Below, one piece after another: positions 37,155 to 46,394 of a stretch of DNA of 60,000 bases. Origin of the DNA: Hydractinia symbiolongicarpus (lineage: Eukaryota > Cnidaria > Hydrozoa > Anthoathecata > Hydractiniidae). Both the position numbers and the translations under genes were made by a program. The notes under the pieces are model-generated. The model was not told where the DNA came from. It searched no databases and saw only the letters and a list, made by a program, of their open reading frames with translations. Each line of letters starts with the position of its first letter. Position 1 is the stretch's first letter. Location of the stretch: NCBI RefSeq assembly GCF_029227915.1, contig NC_079876.1, positions 6,884,001 to 6,944,000 of the forward strand, in the 5' to 3' direction.

Positions 37155-37767
37155 ATGCTCAAATTTGCTAACGAGAATGTCAATTAAGAGACTTTTATGT
37201 CAAAGCAACTCCGCTAAATATTGAAGAAGTAAACATCGAAAATATAGTACTAAGCGACCCTATTCCAGCAAACAAGGGTAAAGATGAACGCTTCGTCATT
37301 GGCTATAATAATGACAACAAACTATCCCCTCTATTGATCAGAACACCTAAAAAGCTCTATTCCAATGGTGCATCGCGTTACTCGGAGGGCTCCTCTCTTA
37401 CCATGCCATTCGACATCTATAACCACCCAGATTGGGTAGAGAAGTACGAAAACATCCTGACCAAGGTAGAGTCCTTGGAGGATCATTGCTTCACTAACCC
37501 CCTGTGAAAAAAGGCAAATACATTACCACCAAAGTGAAGGAGTGGGAAGGCAAAATCAAGACCAATTTCCACAAGAAAAAGGTACCAGAAGGTAGCTGCG
37601 AGTGCAAGGCTATCATCAAGCTATCTGGCATCTACAGGCAAGGCCAAAACTGTTACATGTAGACCTACTTGCAGAAGTGTAAGTACAAGGATGTCGAGTT
37701 TTATGGCTCCAGCTGCCTTAGCGATTCTGACAATGAAGACGATATCGACAGCTTCACTGTACTATAA
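37155..37767 (+). pseudogene. Polinton hypothetical gene, broken
   Basis: An ATG at 37155 (MLKFANENVN) runs ten codons to TAA. Coding continues in another frame from RDFYVKATPL to TGA near 37505, then in a third frame to TAA at 37765-37767, with one internal TAG. So there are two frameshifts and a nonsense change. The protein would be about 200 residues with a Cys-containing middle and an acidic tail (SDSDNEDD). A relation to the single-strand-DNA-binding-like proteins of large DNA viruses is only a guess. Confidence 0.55.
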
Positions 37768-37780
37768 GTGTCTATGAGGT

Positions 37781-37809
37781 TTTGAGTGGTTGTTCTCCAA
37801 CCACTCAAA
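37781..37809 (+). terminator. 12-bp perfect hairpin after the 37767 stop
   Basis: TTTGAGTGGTTG pairs exactly with CAACCACTCAAA around TTCTC, 13 bases past the stop codon. Its place, repeated at other gene ends of the element, suggests transcript 3'-end formation. Confidence 0.6.
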
Positions 37810-37810
37810 C

Positions 37811-38082
37811 AAATATAAAAGTTCCAGAACTCAAAAAAGAAGCGAAAGCGCTGGGTATTAAAGGGGTATTCAACTATGAATAGGACCCGTCTTCTAGAGG
37901 CGATCAACAAGGCCAGGTTCAAGAATGTCTCCAGTCAAACGGACGGGCCCTATTCCCAGCCCTGCACCAGGATTGCATGGCAGAAAAATCTTGAGCAGTA
38001 CTCGAGGGAGCTCTCCGAAAGGCATAGACGTGTTGTACATGATGGTGAGCTAGTGATTGACTATAGTACTGGAATCGTCTAG
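37811..38082 (+). pseudogene. small basic protein with SAP-like start, broken
   Basis: The intact part runs from ATG 37876 to TAG 38080-38082 (MNRTRLLEAINKAR...). The preceding bases, in another frame, read VPELKKEAKALGIKG. Together they suggest a SAP-like DNA-binding helix pair split by a one-base change at a GGGG run. No clear start codon remains upstream. Confidence 0.45.
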
Positions 38083-38104
38083 TATGTATGAACAACATAT
38101 TAGA
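38078..38104. terminator. hairpin between convergent genes
   Basis: TCTAGTATGT pairs with ACATATTAGA with one G-U pair. It overlaps the stop of the upstream plus-strand gene and faces the end of the minus-strand gene at 38126. Nearly the same sequence recurs at 40560-40586. Confidence 0.55.
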
Positions 38105-38125
38105 ATCTGTAAGCAGATGGAGACT

Positions 38126-38765
38126 CTAAGTACCGCTGACATGCTGTACAGATTGAAGTTTTTTTAATAGTTCATCCTTCGCCTCTTCACGCCCCTTCGC
38201 CACAAGTTGTTGTGGTTCCCGTTCATTAATATCGTTTACGACCTGTTTGCTGTGTTGATGTATATCCTCCTTCAGTTTCATATACTTCTCTTTCTCCTTC
38301 ATAATCAAGCTGAACTCATGCTCATCAACCCGCCCGTTCTCCACTGCCTTGCTAATGAGATCGACAATAGAATTGAGCTTGGTTTGGGCCAATAGTCTGA
38401 TGTCTCCATGTTTTTTTGATTTAGCGCCTAGCCTTTTGCCTACATTACGTAGACCGGCTTCCCCCAACTGCACAGCTAGTGTGATACCACCCATAGCCAC
38501 GGCTAGTAGTACACCGATCCCCGAGATCATGCTACCAATACCAACACCTGAGGTTATAACACTTACAGCGAGTAGCCCGTGATCGGTGTACCTAACCCAC
38601 GTACCATGCATCTTGAATTTTTTAGCAAGTTTGTCCCGCTCTTTGGCTTCGCTTCGTAGGTATTGTTCAACTTCCTCAATTTTCTTGAGTCTGTACACTT
38701 GAGTTTCGAAGGACCTTGCACCTTCTTCGTCGGGCGCACTCGGTAAGCTTTGTACTTTTACTCAT
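38126..38765 (-). pseudogene. Polinton membrane protein with coiled-coil tail
   Basis: The intact stretch (38698-38126) encodes 190 residues: a charged N-terminal helix, a long hydrophobic Gly-rich double membrane segment (SGVGIGSMISGIGVLL...), then a Lys/Glu-rich helical region. The probable original start is ATG 38765 (MSKSTKLTE), two bases after the stop of the upstream gene, with a frameshift near 38725. Function unknown; likely a virion or membrane component. Confidence 0.6.
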
Positions 38766-38767
38766 AC

Positions 38768-39446
38768 TTATTCTACAAGAATATGCATCGTGAGTCCTAC
38801 GAAAGGGTTCTTTTCATCTTGATACTCGTCTATGAGCATGAACTCTAGCCTGTCTGTTGAACTCTTAAGGGGGAGGCATACGGGGTTATCGAAACTCCAG
38901 CTAAGCATATCCCCCCAAATCAGTCAAATCTTTTATGGGGAGCATTGCTAGTATATTAGATTTCTCACTATTTAGAAGACAGTAATCCATATCCAACTGG
39001 TTACACGTGAGTCTCAACCGCTGGTAAACGTCAGTCTTGTAGCGGATGTCATGGTCGCCCTCCTTGAACAGTACCTTGGCATCAACCCTATAGCCCATAA
39101 TGCACTTCAGTTGGTGGTCAATTAACACACCGTACCCCTTGCTAACACGGAGTCTGCAGACTCCGTTCCTGAGCACAGAGAGCTTGATTCTGTCCCCAGA
39201 TTGACTGTTGACTATAGCCGCCAGATACTCGATTCTATACAAGCCCTGTTTGATTGAGATGAGAACTTCCAGCGGCCAAATATTTATCTCGGTCCCCGCT
39301 TTATAGATGTTGAACTCGCTCTTAGTGAAGAGATTCCACCACCTAGGCCGGATACTCAGAGATTTCAGCGCGATCCTCGTGCCTTCATCTAGATGAGGGT
39401 CGAATGTCGTAGGCTTCGTAGTATCCGTAATATAAAGTTGCTTCAT
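38768..39446 (-). pseudogene. Polinton structural-type protein, frameshifted
   Basis: ATG 39446 (MKQLYITDT) runs to a stop at 38901-38903. The same protein appears to continue in another frame (MLSWSFDNPV...) to TAA 38768-38770. The shift is at a run of six G near 38917. Total about 226 residues, beta-rich looking. It is divergent from the gene starting at 39466, with 19 bases between start codons. Family not recognised; a minor capsid or penton role is possible from position only. Confidence 0.55.
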
Positions 39447-39465
39447 GTTTCTTCTAACAAGTAAC

Positions 39466-40056
39466 ATGAGCATTTACAGCTATAACCTCAAGGCAAAGTA
39501 CAGCTCCAACAGAGTTGAATGGCCTCTCGGTATAACTAATCTAGAGCACCAAGACCTCTACGTGTCTACCGAATCGCACATCCTCGTGACCTTCCCCGAG
39601 TTCACGAAATATCCCATTAAAGTCCCCACCAATCTGTTGAACGACTCCGTGAGTGTAAATTGGGCGGGCCAAGCCCTTGGCTACTGGTACATCCAAGTGA
39701 ATTTCGCATGCAATTGCGCTAGCACCGCCTTGGGTATCTCTAGCAAGCATCTAAAAGGCTCCATGCCTCTCATCAACAGCATCTTCAATTTCCATGTCTA
39801 TTACCACATGAGACATATCCTAGCGAGAATAAAAGTACCATGCCATACGACGACGGCTTCTCGCAGTACGAGAATCCCTACTCCATATCGGGTTATGCTC
39901 AGATTTGCCGTAAATATGGTGCCGACTCCAATGCTATTTACAAGTTCAAAGCTCTCATGTCCTCTCTCACAGATGGTAGGTGGTGGCCTCAAGTTAATGG
40001 CGATTGGGCCAAGTTTATCATGCCTACAAGTCAAGGTCTCACATCGGCAGGCCTGA
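39466..40056 (+). CDS. Polinton hypothetical protein, altered C-terminus
   Basis: ATG 39466 begins MSIYSYNLKAKYSS. In its present frame it runs to 40056, overlapping the next gene by 217 bases, which is unlike the tight layout elsewhere. A TAA in a neighbouring frame just before the next ATG (39840) suggests the original end was near 39835 and a late one-base change extended the frame. The first ~120 residues look genuine, with strand-forming hydrophobic patches. No family recognised. Confidence 0.55.
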   Translation: MSIYSYNLKAKYSSNRVEWPLGITNLEHQDLYVSTESHILVTFPEFTKYPIKVPTNLLNDSVSVNWAGQALGYWYIQVNFACNCASTALGISSKHLKGSMPLINSIFNFHVYYHMRHILARIKVPCHTTTASRSTRIPTPYRVMLRFAVNMVPTPMLFTSSKLSCPLSQMVGGGLKLMAIGPSLSCLQVKVSHRQA

Positions 40057-40556
40057 CGAAGCTTAGCGAGAGCATTCGCGTCTACGTGATCTTGCTACTG
40101 GGCTCTCAAGCTGATGCCAAAGCATCCCTTATAGGCTTCAACGCTGACAACTTCACAGCGAGACAGATACTCTTACAGAAATTCGAAGCCATGGTACAGC
40201 GCGGGGAGAACGTAGGCCACGACATCACCGAGTTTCAAAAGGTGCTCCAATATGCAAGAACGCCCGTGAATTTTGCCGTAATACACCACGTGTACATGCT
40301 GCCATCTGATATAAACCTACGTATCGGTAAAATAGTAGGGTATAACAACAACATCTTGATCGGTATACGGCTCAACCTAAATAACAAGCCCCTTGCCACA
40401 CAGCCTCGGGGTTTAAAACAAATCAGGTCACTACCTTGGCAAGAAATATCGGAGGGAGGTTCAACATTACCCCGATCAGGTACCCATGATGACACCAAGG
40501 CCACATTGGTTACTGCAGGAGTAGGCCTCATCATAGCCTATCTCTGGTTGAGGTAA
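39840..40556 (+). CDS. Polinton hypothetical protein with C-terminal anchor, intact
   Basis: An uninterrupted 238-residue frame from ATG 39840 (MPYDDGFSQYENPYS) to TAA 40554-40556. The last 15 residues (AGVGLIIAYLWLR) are a short membrane anchor. Trp-rich segment around residues 48-60, otherwise mixed helix/strand. It is one of the few unbroken genes of the element. Likely a virion component by context; function unknown. Confidence 0.65.
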   Translation: MPYDDGFSQYENPYSISGYAQICRKYGADSNAIYKFKALMSSLTDGRWWPQVNGDWAKFIMPTSQGLTSAGLTKLSESIRVYVILLLGSQADAKASLIGFNADNFTARQILLQKFEAMVQRGENVGHDITEFQKVLQYARTPVNFAVIHHVYMLPSDINLRIGKIVGYNNNILIGIRLNLNNKPLATQPRGLKQIRSLPWQEISEGGSTLPRSGTHDDTKATLVTAGVGLIIAYLWLR

Positions 40557-40559
40557 AGG

Positions 40560-40586
40560 TCTAATATGTTTTGTCAACATACTAGA
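40560..40586. terminator. hairpin filling a convergent gene gap
   Basis: TCTAATATGTT pairs with AACATACTAGA at 10 of 11 positions around TTGTC. It lies in the 30-base gap between the stop of the plus gene (40556) and the stop of the minus gene (40587). Confidence 0.65.
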
Positions 40587-41180
40587 TCATTTACGACTTC
40601 TTACCACCCTTCCCAGCCCTCCCGACATAAGCCACAACACAACTCCAAAGAAGAACGAGACTACGCTGCCAATGATTCCTGGTAGTGCGGCACCCACTTT
40701 ACCTGCTAGATACTACAAGAATTCCCGAGTCTTTCCAGCTGTCTTTGTACAAAACCCTTCCCACTTGCTGCACCTCCTGCAGCAGCAGCTCCGCCTGATT
40801 CGCCTCCTGTAACGGCGAGAACGATGGTTGAAACAAGTAGACCGACAGCCGAGACGATACTCGCTATAGTCAGGCCTTGTTCGCTGAAAAGGGTTTTAAG
40901 CTCCTCTCAGCAAAGACATATCCTCTCCAGCGATTTTCATCAACTCAGACCTGATCTCCTTCAGATTCTTAAAGATTTTAGAGGAAAGTGTCCATCTTTC
41001 CTCAATTTATCAATATCTTTCTCAAGATTGGATATATCATTATCCCTTTTTCACCCCAGCCTTCTGCTTCTTGAGCTCTTTCAAACTGCCCTCTTTTGTG
41101 GTTTTATATACAATAATCTCAGCCCACAGCTTTGTAATATTATTCTGCAGGTTTTCAATTTCTAGCTTTATTTTCTTCAT
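40587..41180 (-). pseudogene. coiled-coil/membrane protein, heavily broken
   Basis: ATG 41180 starts a Lys/Glu-rich coiled-coil (MKKIKLEIENLQ). Successive frames then give a second coil, a hydrophobic segment with a Gly/Ala-rich linker, and a second hydrophobic segment ending LGRVVRSRK at TGA 40587-40589. At least three frame changes and a TAG separate these parts. Its start overlaps the previous gene's stop (ATGA). The two-coil plus two-membrane-segment order suggests a virion membrane protein. Confidence 0.5.
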
Positions 41181-41824
41181 ATCGAGGGCTCAACGCCTTC
41201 GATGCCTGCAAATGAGGCATTGACAAAACCCTCTACGTCATTTGCAAAATTCTGAATGCTATCTATGGTTTCCAATGTATTCATATCGAAGCTCTCACCC
41301 CCCTTATCAGCCTTATCCTGAACATCATTTAATACAAGTACATTAGCTTCAATCATAAGGTTGTGGGATCTTGTCTTACTACCCTTGTTTGGTGTAGTAT
41401 AGTCGGTAAAACCCATGGTACTCATACGCTTCTGGCCTAAAATTTTCATGAGCTCTCCAATAGTTGGAAATTGACCATTTTTCGATGTGAGTTGCCTTTC
41501 AGGCAATTTTCCATTGGCACTCACAATCTCACGCATAAAAAGTTGTCCTGCTCTTTCAAAAACTAAATCATTATGATTGCCCCCGAGATCTGGCATAAGC
41601 CCCAGATTATCCCTAATTTTCGTGTATAAGGTATCAACCCTTGATTTAAGAAGTTCCATCGCAGCCGATCCCGTAGCTATGGTGTCCTGTTGGAGTCCTG
41701 ACGTTGAGGCCCCCGGTGTTGCCGGAAGTTGTTGTGCTGATGGAAATGCAGCATCCGCATCATCCCCGCTTCCCTAATCCTCCGCTGTGAAATCGTCTCC
41801 TTCGTATACTGGATTAATCGGCAT
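41177..41824 (-). pseudogene. Polinton hypothetical protein with one internal stop
   Basis: ATG 41824 (MPINPVYEGDDFTAED) is interrupted by TAG at codon 17, then reads on to TGA 41177-41179. The N-terminal third is acidic and low-complexity (Ser, Ala, Gln, Thr); the rest (MELLKSRVDTLY...) is helical. 215 residues if read through. It is divergent from the capsid-like gene, with 17 bases between start codons. Confidence 0.55.
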
Positions 41825-41841
41825 TTATTCAAACTCTCATA

Positions 41842-43126
41842 ATGGTACTAATAAACATGGACGCAACTGAGCTTGATCCATATGCAGAAACGAGGACTGT
41901 GCTCTCCATAAAGAGGAAGAGACAGCGTGTGAAAGTATCGCACACATCCAGCACAAGCAACCAAAACGAGGACTTGTACGTGGACATTCCTAACATGGGC
42001 ATGAATAATGGTATTTGGACCGGCTCCCTCAAGCTCCTCTTTGACCTTGAACTCACAGGGACCAACTCGAAGCGCACGATCGTTAAGAAAATTGGTAAGG
42101 CCCTGGTGCGAGACTTTCGCATCACGCTAAACAGCAGAAAGGTGCAGAAAATTAGCGACCACAGCACCCTGGTAGTGTATAGGGACCTTTGGTTGCCCAA
42201 ATTTGAACGCGAAAACGACTTGAACCTTGAGGGTTTTGGCGAGTCGGATGGTGCAACAAGACAACTCCAAGTGAAATCTGCAGCAAAAACTGGAAACGAT
42301 GAAAAGAAGGCCATCGCGAAGGCGTACGGCAACACCTTTTGCATGCCCCTGGGCAAAATCTTCGAGTTGACGAGAGATTTTCCATTCTATCAAGCGGACC
42401 TGCACGATAGACTACAGTTTGTGTTGCACTTTGTGCCATATAGCGCAGTCATCAAAGATGAAGGCACACCCTCGTCAAGCTCTACGACAGCTAAAACCTG
42501 CTGATGCAACTTACAAAATTAGCAATATTGCTCTCGAGTTTGACAAGGTATACCTAGGCCTGGCTAGCGCTATGGTGTCGAGGTATTCGAGGCTAGCGCT
42601 GCCGTATGAGCGTGTACTCCGAAGCAAAGTGGTGAAAATGCAAAAGGCGGAAACCAGCTACAACCTCCAGATTGATACACTAGCAAAGTCTTTAAAGGGC
42701 GTGGTGCTAATATTTCAGGACCCTCCCAAAGTGAAGCCATACTCTGGCGTAGACGAGACGTTCTACAATCCCAAGATTGAGAGGATTGTGATCACTGTGG
42801 AAGGTCAACCGAACGAACTATACAGTCACACCATGCTACCCAAGGATCATTTCAAGCAAGTTGCGAGGCTGTTCGGAGGTGCGCACTCGACAGTGACAAT
42901 AGGCCAGTTCTTCAACAAGAGATATGCACTCTTCATTGACTTTAGAGTATCCATCGATAACAAGCTGCACGGTTCGGGTAGACTCTTGCAAAGGCTTAGT
43001 GATGGTATAACACTTCACATGACGAAGGAGGCCGATGGAACCGGTGATATTACATGTTATGTATACTTGCTCCAATACGTGCAGATGAATATTTTGGATG
43101 GTAGGCTGGAAAATGTAATGTACTAA
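41842..43126 (+). pseudogene. major-capsid-like protein, one frameshift
   Basis: ATG 41842 (or 41857) opens a frame to TGA 42502-42504. The protein continues in another frame from about 42470 to TAA 43124-43126, total about 427 residues. The N-terminal part carries DLYVDIPNMG, a pattern I associate with the strand-rich capsid proteins of cnidarian Polintons. Length, central position and adjacency to a small anchored protein agree. The double-jelly-roll fold is inferred, not shown. Confidence 0.6.
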
Positions 43127-43133
43127 AATAAAC

Positions 43134-43532
43134 ATGGCGACCTTTGCAATCATGGCAGGGAGAGCGTTGATTAACGCGCTTGCGTTCAGCAAAAGCAATT
43201 ATCTGTTCAGTAAGCTGTCGGGCCACGGTGAGGAAGCGAGGAAGCGGTATGGTAAGGCTGTGGAACAGCTGAATGCTGCCCAAGCACAATGGATCTGGGA
43301 CAGGCAAGCCTAAATCAATTGGTACAACAAGCAGCGTAAGCTCAAGCGTCAAGCGGGTGAGAGCTTGAAAGAGCTCGATGAAGGCATGGGAGAGTATTAT
43401 ATCGCGACAATCGAAAAGGCTCCAAAGCTCTCGGACTATTATGTACCGTCCAAGCAACAGCAGGACGGTGAACTGACGTTCGTCGTAGGGTTGCTGGCTC
43501 TACTAGGTTTCGTCGCGTACAAGTTCGTCTAG
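43134..43532 (+). pseudogene. small anchored virion-type protein, one stop
   Basis: Starts 7 bases after the capsid-like gene's stop. 132 codons with a TAA at codon 60 (43311-43313). Begins MATFAIMAGRALINALAF, has a Lys/Gln/Glu helical middle and ends in a single hydrophobic segment (FVVGLLALLGFVAYKFV). Likely co-expressed with the capsid-like gene. Confidence 0.6.
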
Positions 43533-43560
43533 CAGCTCAACAGGAGTTATATGTAAGAAC

Positions 43561-44575
43561 ATGTATAATAAAGACATGTCAAAAACGAACGTTGTTACGG
43601 ATGAAGAAGCAGAAAGGCTTAGCAGTATCTACTGTACCCCGGAACATCTCTGGACCTGGCGCAAAGCTATCCAACTGCTAGCTGACCAGAGTAGTCTATC
43701 CAAGAAGAGGGTTACTGATTGCGTTACTCGTCAACTTGCTTGACTCAGACATACTCGAGGGCCTAAGGGCATCGACTACCCACATTTCAACATTACGAAG
43801 CCCAATGAGATGCATCAGTTTGATTTGCTCTACATGCCGCATGACAAACTCTATGGTAGCACCTACAAATACATTTTGACGGGTATTGATGTAGCTTCTC
43901 GCTACAAAGTAGCGAGACAATTGAAAACAAAGAAAGCCCGCGAAGTCGCTGATATAGTCGCTGATCCAGGACATTTACAAAGCCGGACCTTTAAGCTATC
44001 CGAAGAATTTCCAATGCAACAACGGTAGTGAGTTCAAGTCAGATGTGATAAAACTTTTAGAGAGCAAAGGGGTCGAATTAAAGCGAGCGACTATGAAGTA
44101 CCACCCCACTTTTACGGCTTTTGTAGAGAGCTACAACAAATTGCTCGCGCAGAGATTATTCAAGCCCCAAGATGCTCAAGAGCTTGCCTCTTACGAAACT
44201 AGTACCACATGGGTCAAGCACTTGTACATTATCGTGAAAAGTCTCAATAATACCAAGACTGCTATAATCGACATGAAACCTTCGAAGATCAAGCTGGATG
44301 AACTCCCGCTTACAAAAAGTGAGCAGCACCCGGAGGAAAAGCCTCTACCAGATGACGGCCTATACTTGTACTTGCTACAACCTGGAGAAGAGCATGGTGA
44401 TACTAAAAGACGCACGACCGACGCTTGGTGGAGCAACTTGTGGTGGAGCAAGAGAACGTATAGACTGGACCATATCGTGACAGGTACGAGGCTGTTACAC
44501 TATTTGGCGGATGTTGAATTGATGCTAGTACCAGAGGGTGTTGAAGTACCTCCGGCGCATGTAAAAGAATGGTAA
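43561..44575 (+). pseudogene. Polinton DDE-type integrase, broken
   Basis: Retroviral-type integrase expected to insert the element. The N-terminal frame from ATG 43561 stops at TGA 43741-43743, the same frame resumes (HTRGPKG... HQFDLLYMP), then a shift between about 43970 and 44026 moves coding to the frame ending TAA 44573-44575. The core shows the first Asp in FDLLY and the glutamate in FVESYNK. At the second acidic position the sequence reads CNNGSEF, Asn instead of Asp. Breaks plus this change argue that it is inactive. Confidence 0.8.
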
Positions 44576-44595
44576 ATTTGTTGTTTTTGTTGTAG

Positions 44596-44622
44596 TTAAC
44601 GTGAACCTGTGGTTCACGTTAA
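44596..44622. terminator. 12-bp perfect hairpin between convergent genes
   Basis: TTAACGTGAACC pairs exactly with GGTTCACGTTAA around TGT, between the integrase stop (44575) and the end of the minus gene (44645). Confidence 0.65.
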
Positions 44623-44644
44623 TACCTACCCGAGCAACACTCCT

Positions 44645-44974
44645 TTAATCATCATCCTCATCATCGTCGGAGCCATCATCCTCATCGCCGGAGTCGTCAT
44701 TAAATGGATGAAGGCATGTATAATCATAAGGATGAAGGGTGTAGACTGGGTAGCCATAGACGATTCCCTTGATAACATTTGGCTCGCTATCAAGGTCAAT
44801 GATGTCAACCAGTGCTCTGTCCTCTATGGGGAATTTCAGTATTTCGCTAATTTTCTCCAAGTCTGTGAGATCCGAGAGTCTCATGTCCTTATCCCTGATG
44901 ATCTTGCAGCAGAACATGCCCCACTTCTTTACCCTCGAATCAACAAAATGCAGGCTCTGTACATAGGCTTCCAT
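44645..44974 (-). CDS. 109-residue protein with acidic tail
   Basis: Intact frame from ATG 44974 (MEAYVQSLHFVDSRVKKWG) with a stop upstream in frame. The body has LSDLTDLEKISEIL; the last 17 residues are almost all Asp, Glu, Ser, Gly. No family recognised. Confidence 0.55.
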   Translation of the reverse strand: MEAYVQSLHFVDSRVKKWGMFCCKIIRDKDMRLSDLTDLEKISEILKFPIEDRALVDIIDLDSEPNVIKGIVYGYPVYTLHPYDYTCLHPFNDDSGDEDDGSDDDEDDD

Positions 44975-45040
44975 TTTTCCCTTGATATTTAACTACCTTT
45001 TAACGTACACCTGAAGTGGTCAAGCAGCATTATCATGCGT

Positions 45041-45069
45041 GTTTTTGTGAGTCCTGGACTAACAAAACT
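45041..45069 (-). terminator. imperfect hairpin after the 45075 gene
   Basis: GTTTTTGTGAGTCC and GGACTAACAAAAC pair with one bulge and one mismatch, 6 bases past the stop of the minus-strand gene. Confidence 0.45.
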
Positions 45070-45074
45070 GTGAC

Positions 45075-45575
45075 TTAATCTTCTTGCGCTGGATCACCCA
45101 GATCGTAAAGATCATCTCGAGTAAGGTCAACAAACTTAAAGTGGCCATATCTCTTCTCCACATGACCTTCCTCCTCCAATTTGTATAAGGTGTACATACG
45201 GTTAGGATTGTCGATGACGACAATCTCTTCAGAGTTTGAGAATGCCTTCTTGAACCATTCCTTTCTGGTGGGAATATTACATCTTTTAACACTTGCACGG
45301 TAGTACGGGAAGTTATGGTACTCGTCATCCTCCTGTGCGGTATGTTTGCGATAAATTAAGGTGACGTGGTCCTGACTTGGGCCTTGCGAGTGTGGTACGA
45401 AACCTCGAAGCGCTTCAAGTTCCCGGGACTGTTCCACGAGATCTTCTTTCAGGAACTCAATATCCTCGTTAATGTAGTCAACACATTCCTGTCGTTTTAT
45501 CAGGTCATATTCAAGAGCCTCAATTTGCTGTTTCTGCACTCTAATCTCCCTCTGTAATTTCTCGATACAAGACAT
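45075..45575 (-). CDS. coiled-coil protein, 166 residues
   Basis: Intact frame from ATG 45575. Residues 1-58 form a clear coiled coil (MSCIEKLQREI...); the C-terminal 100 residues are a mixed domain (VTLIYRKHTA... LYDLGDPAQED). The first eleven residues are near-identical to those of the next gene upstream, suggesting duplication. Function unknown. Confidence 0.6.
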   Translation of the reverse strand: MSCIEKLQREIRVQKQQIEALEYDLIKRQECVDYINEDIEFLKEDLVEQSRELEALRGFVPHSQGPSQDHVTLIYRKHTAQEDDEYHNFPYYRASVKRCNIPTRKEWFKKAFSNSEEIVVIDNPNRMYTLYKLEEEGHVEKRYGHFKFVDLTRDDLYDLGDPAQED

Positions 45576-45578
45576 TTT

Positions 45579-45607
45579 TACTTGTGATATTCAAAGTATC
45601 ACAAGTA
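45579..45607 (-). terminator. 11-bp perfect hairpin between two minus genes
   Basis: TACTTGTGATA pairs exactly with TATCACAAGTA around TTCAAAG, between the stop of the 45620 gene and the start codon at 45575. Confidence 0.6.
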
Positions 45608-45619
45608 TGCCAAATGGTC

Positions 45620-45808
45620 CTAATATTTCATCATGTAGTAGATTAGGGCAAAAGCCAACGACGAGCAACAGGTGATTAAAGTGATCCGGTCGTCGCGTTT
45701 CTCCCTCATCTCATAGATGTAGAGATCTACTTCCAAGTCCTCGATTGTTTGCTCCAATTCCCGGATCTCCTCCCCAAGCTCCTTCTGTAATTTTTCGACA
45801 CAAGACAT
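45620..45808 (-). CDS. 62-residue coiled-coil membrane protein
   Basis: ATG 45808 (MSCVEKLQKELGEE) lies two bases after the ATPase stop. A 35-residue coiled coil is followed by a charged stretch and a membrane segment (ITLITCCSSLAFALIYYMM). Its start matches the downstream paralogue MSCIEKLQREI. An earlier in-frame start is inside the ATPase and is not used here. Confidence 0.55.
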   Translation of the reverse strand: MSCVEKLQKELGEEIRELEQTIEDLEVDLYIYEMREKRDDRITLITCCSSLAFALIYYMMKY

Positions 45809-45810
45809 AT

Positions 45811-46245
45811 TTATTTGGTTAAGAATGGTTGCAAAATGCTCCAAATCCTGGGGTGCTCCAGTCTCACGTACAGGCAAGAGTGCTTGGACTTGCTCAGCCT
45901 TGCCGTAATTGCGTCCCGGTCGTTGATCATGTTGGTCTCCTCATCTACCAGCTTCAGGTCTGAACGCTCATGGGGATACCACATGAACAACTGCTTCTTT
46001 TGTCGGCGAAGGTTCTTGGGCAAGGCTGTATACGATTGCGTTAACAACCATAAGCTATGACGTTTATGCCTCCCACTGATAGCGAGCTCAAGCAGGGGTT
46101 GTTGACGCTTATCCAGGCTCTCGTCAGCTATCATGTCGTCAACGATGAATAAGCTCTCTTCACCCGCTAGAAGCCTCGATAACTGTTCTATCTAATCGAA
46201 CAGCTGATCCCCGGGATCAATAAGGAAGACGTAAGGGTCTTGTCA
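45811..46245 (-). pseudogene. Polinton packaging ATPase, C-terminal part
   Basis: FtsK/A32-type ATPase expected to pump DNA into capsids. A Walker B-like LFIVDD, then ISGRHKRHSLWLLTQS and RLEHPR are recognisable. In the reading frame, TAG (46192-46194) and TGA (46243-46245) interrupt it. The N-terminal part with Walker A is missing, replaced by unrelated sequence after about 46250. Stop at 45811-45813. Confidence 0.75.
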
Positions 46246-46264
46246 TAGCGAGGATCTCTCCAAT

Positions 46265-46302
46265 GATCGAAATTCATTGGTTAATTTTTATGAATTTCGA
46301 TC
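46265..46302. repeat. 13-bp perfect palindrome arms
   Basis: GATCGAAATTCAT (46265-46277) pairs with ATGAATTTCGATC (46290-46302). It lies in the segment that interrupts the element, 45 bases before the hammerhead-like motif. Confidence 0.65.
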
Positions 46303-46335
46303 CTCTGCAATTATATAAATACATGCGCAACATCA

Positions 46336-46391
46336 TTTTACTTTGCCCGATGATGGGAGAAGGATCTCCCGAAACGTCGCCTACTAAACTA
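46336..46391 (+). ncRNA. degenerate hammerhead-ribozyme-like motif
   Basis: CCGATGA (46347-46353), a six-pair stem GGGAGA/TCTCCC with loop AGGA, then GAAACGTC (46371-46378). Flanks TTTTACTTTGC and GCCTACTAAAC pair partly, as stem I of a type I hammerhead would. The core has C for the conserved U4, and one extra base precedes stem II, so activity is doubtful. Such motifs occur in Penelope-like elements and retrozymes. Confidence 0.4.
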
Positions 46392-46394
46392 TCA

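Noticed and set aside
41829-42439. Minus-strand frames opposite the capsid-like gene
   Set aside because: Shadows of the plus-strand gene in GC-richer DNA.
43547-43569. Hairpin between the anchored protein gene and the integrase
   Set aside because: The arms (TTATATGT and ACATGTATAA) pair only with a two-base bulge, too weak to list with the others.
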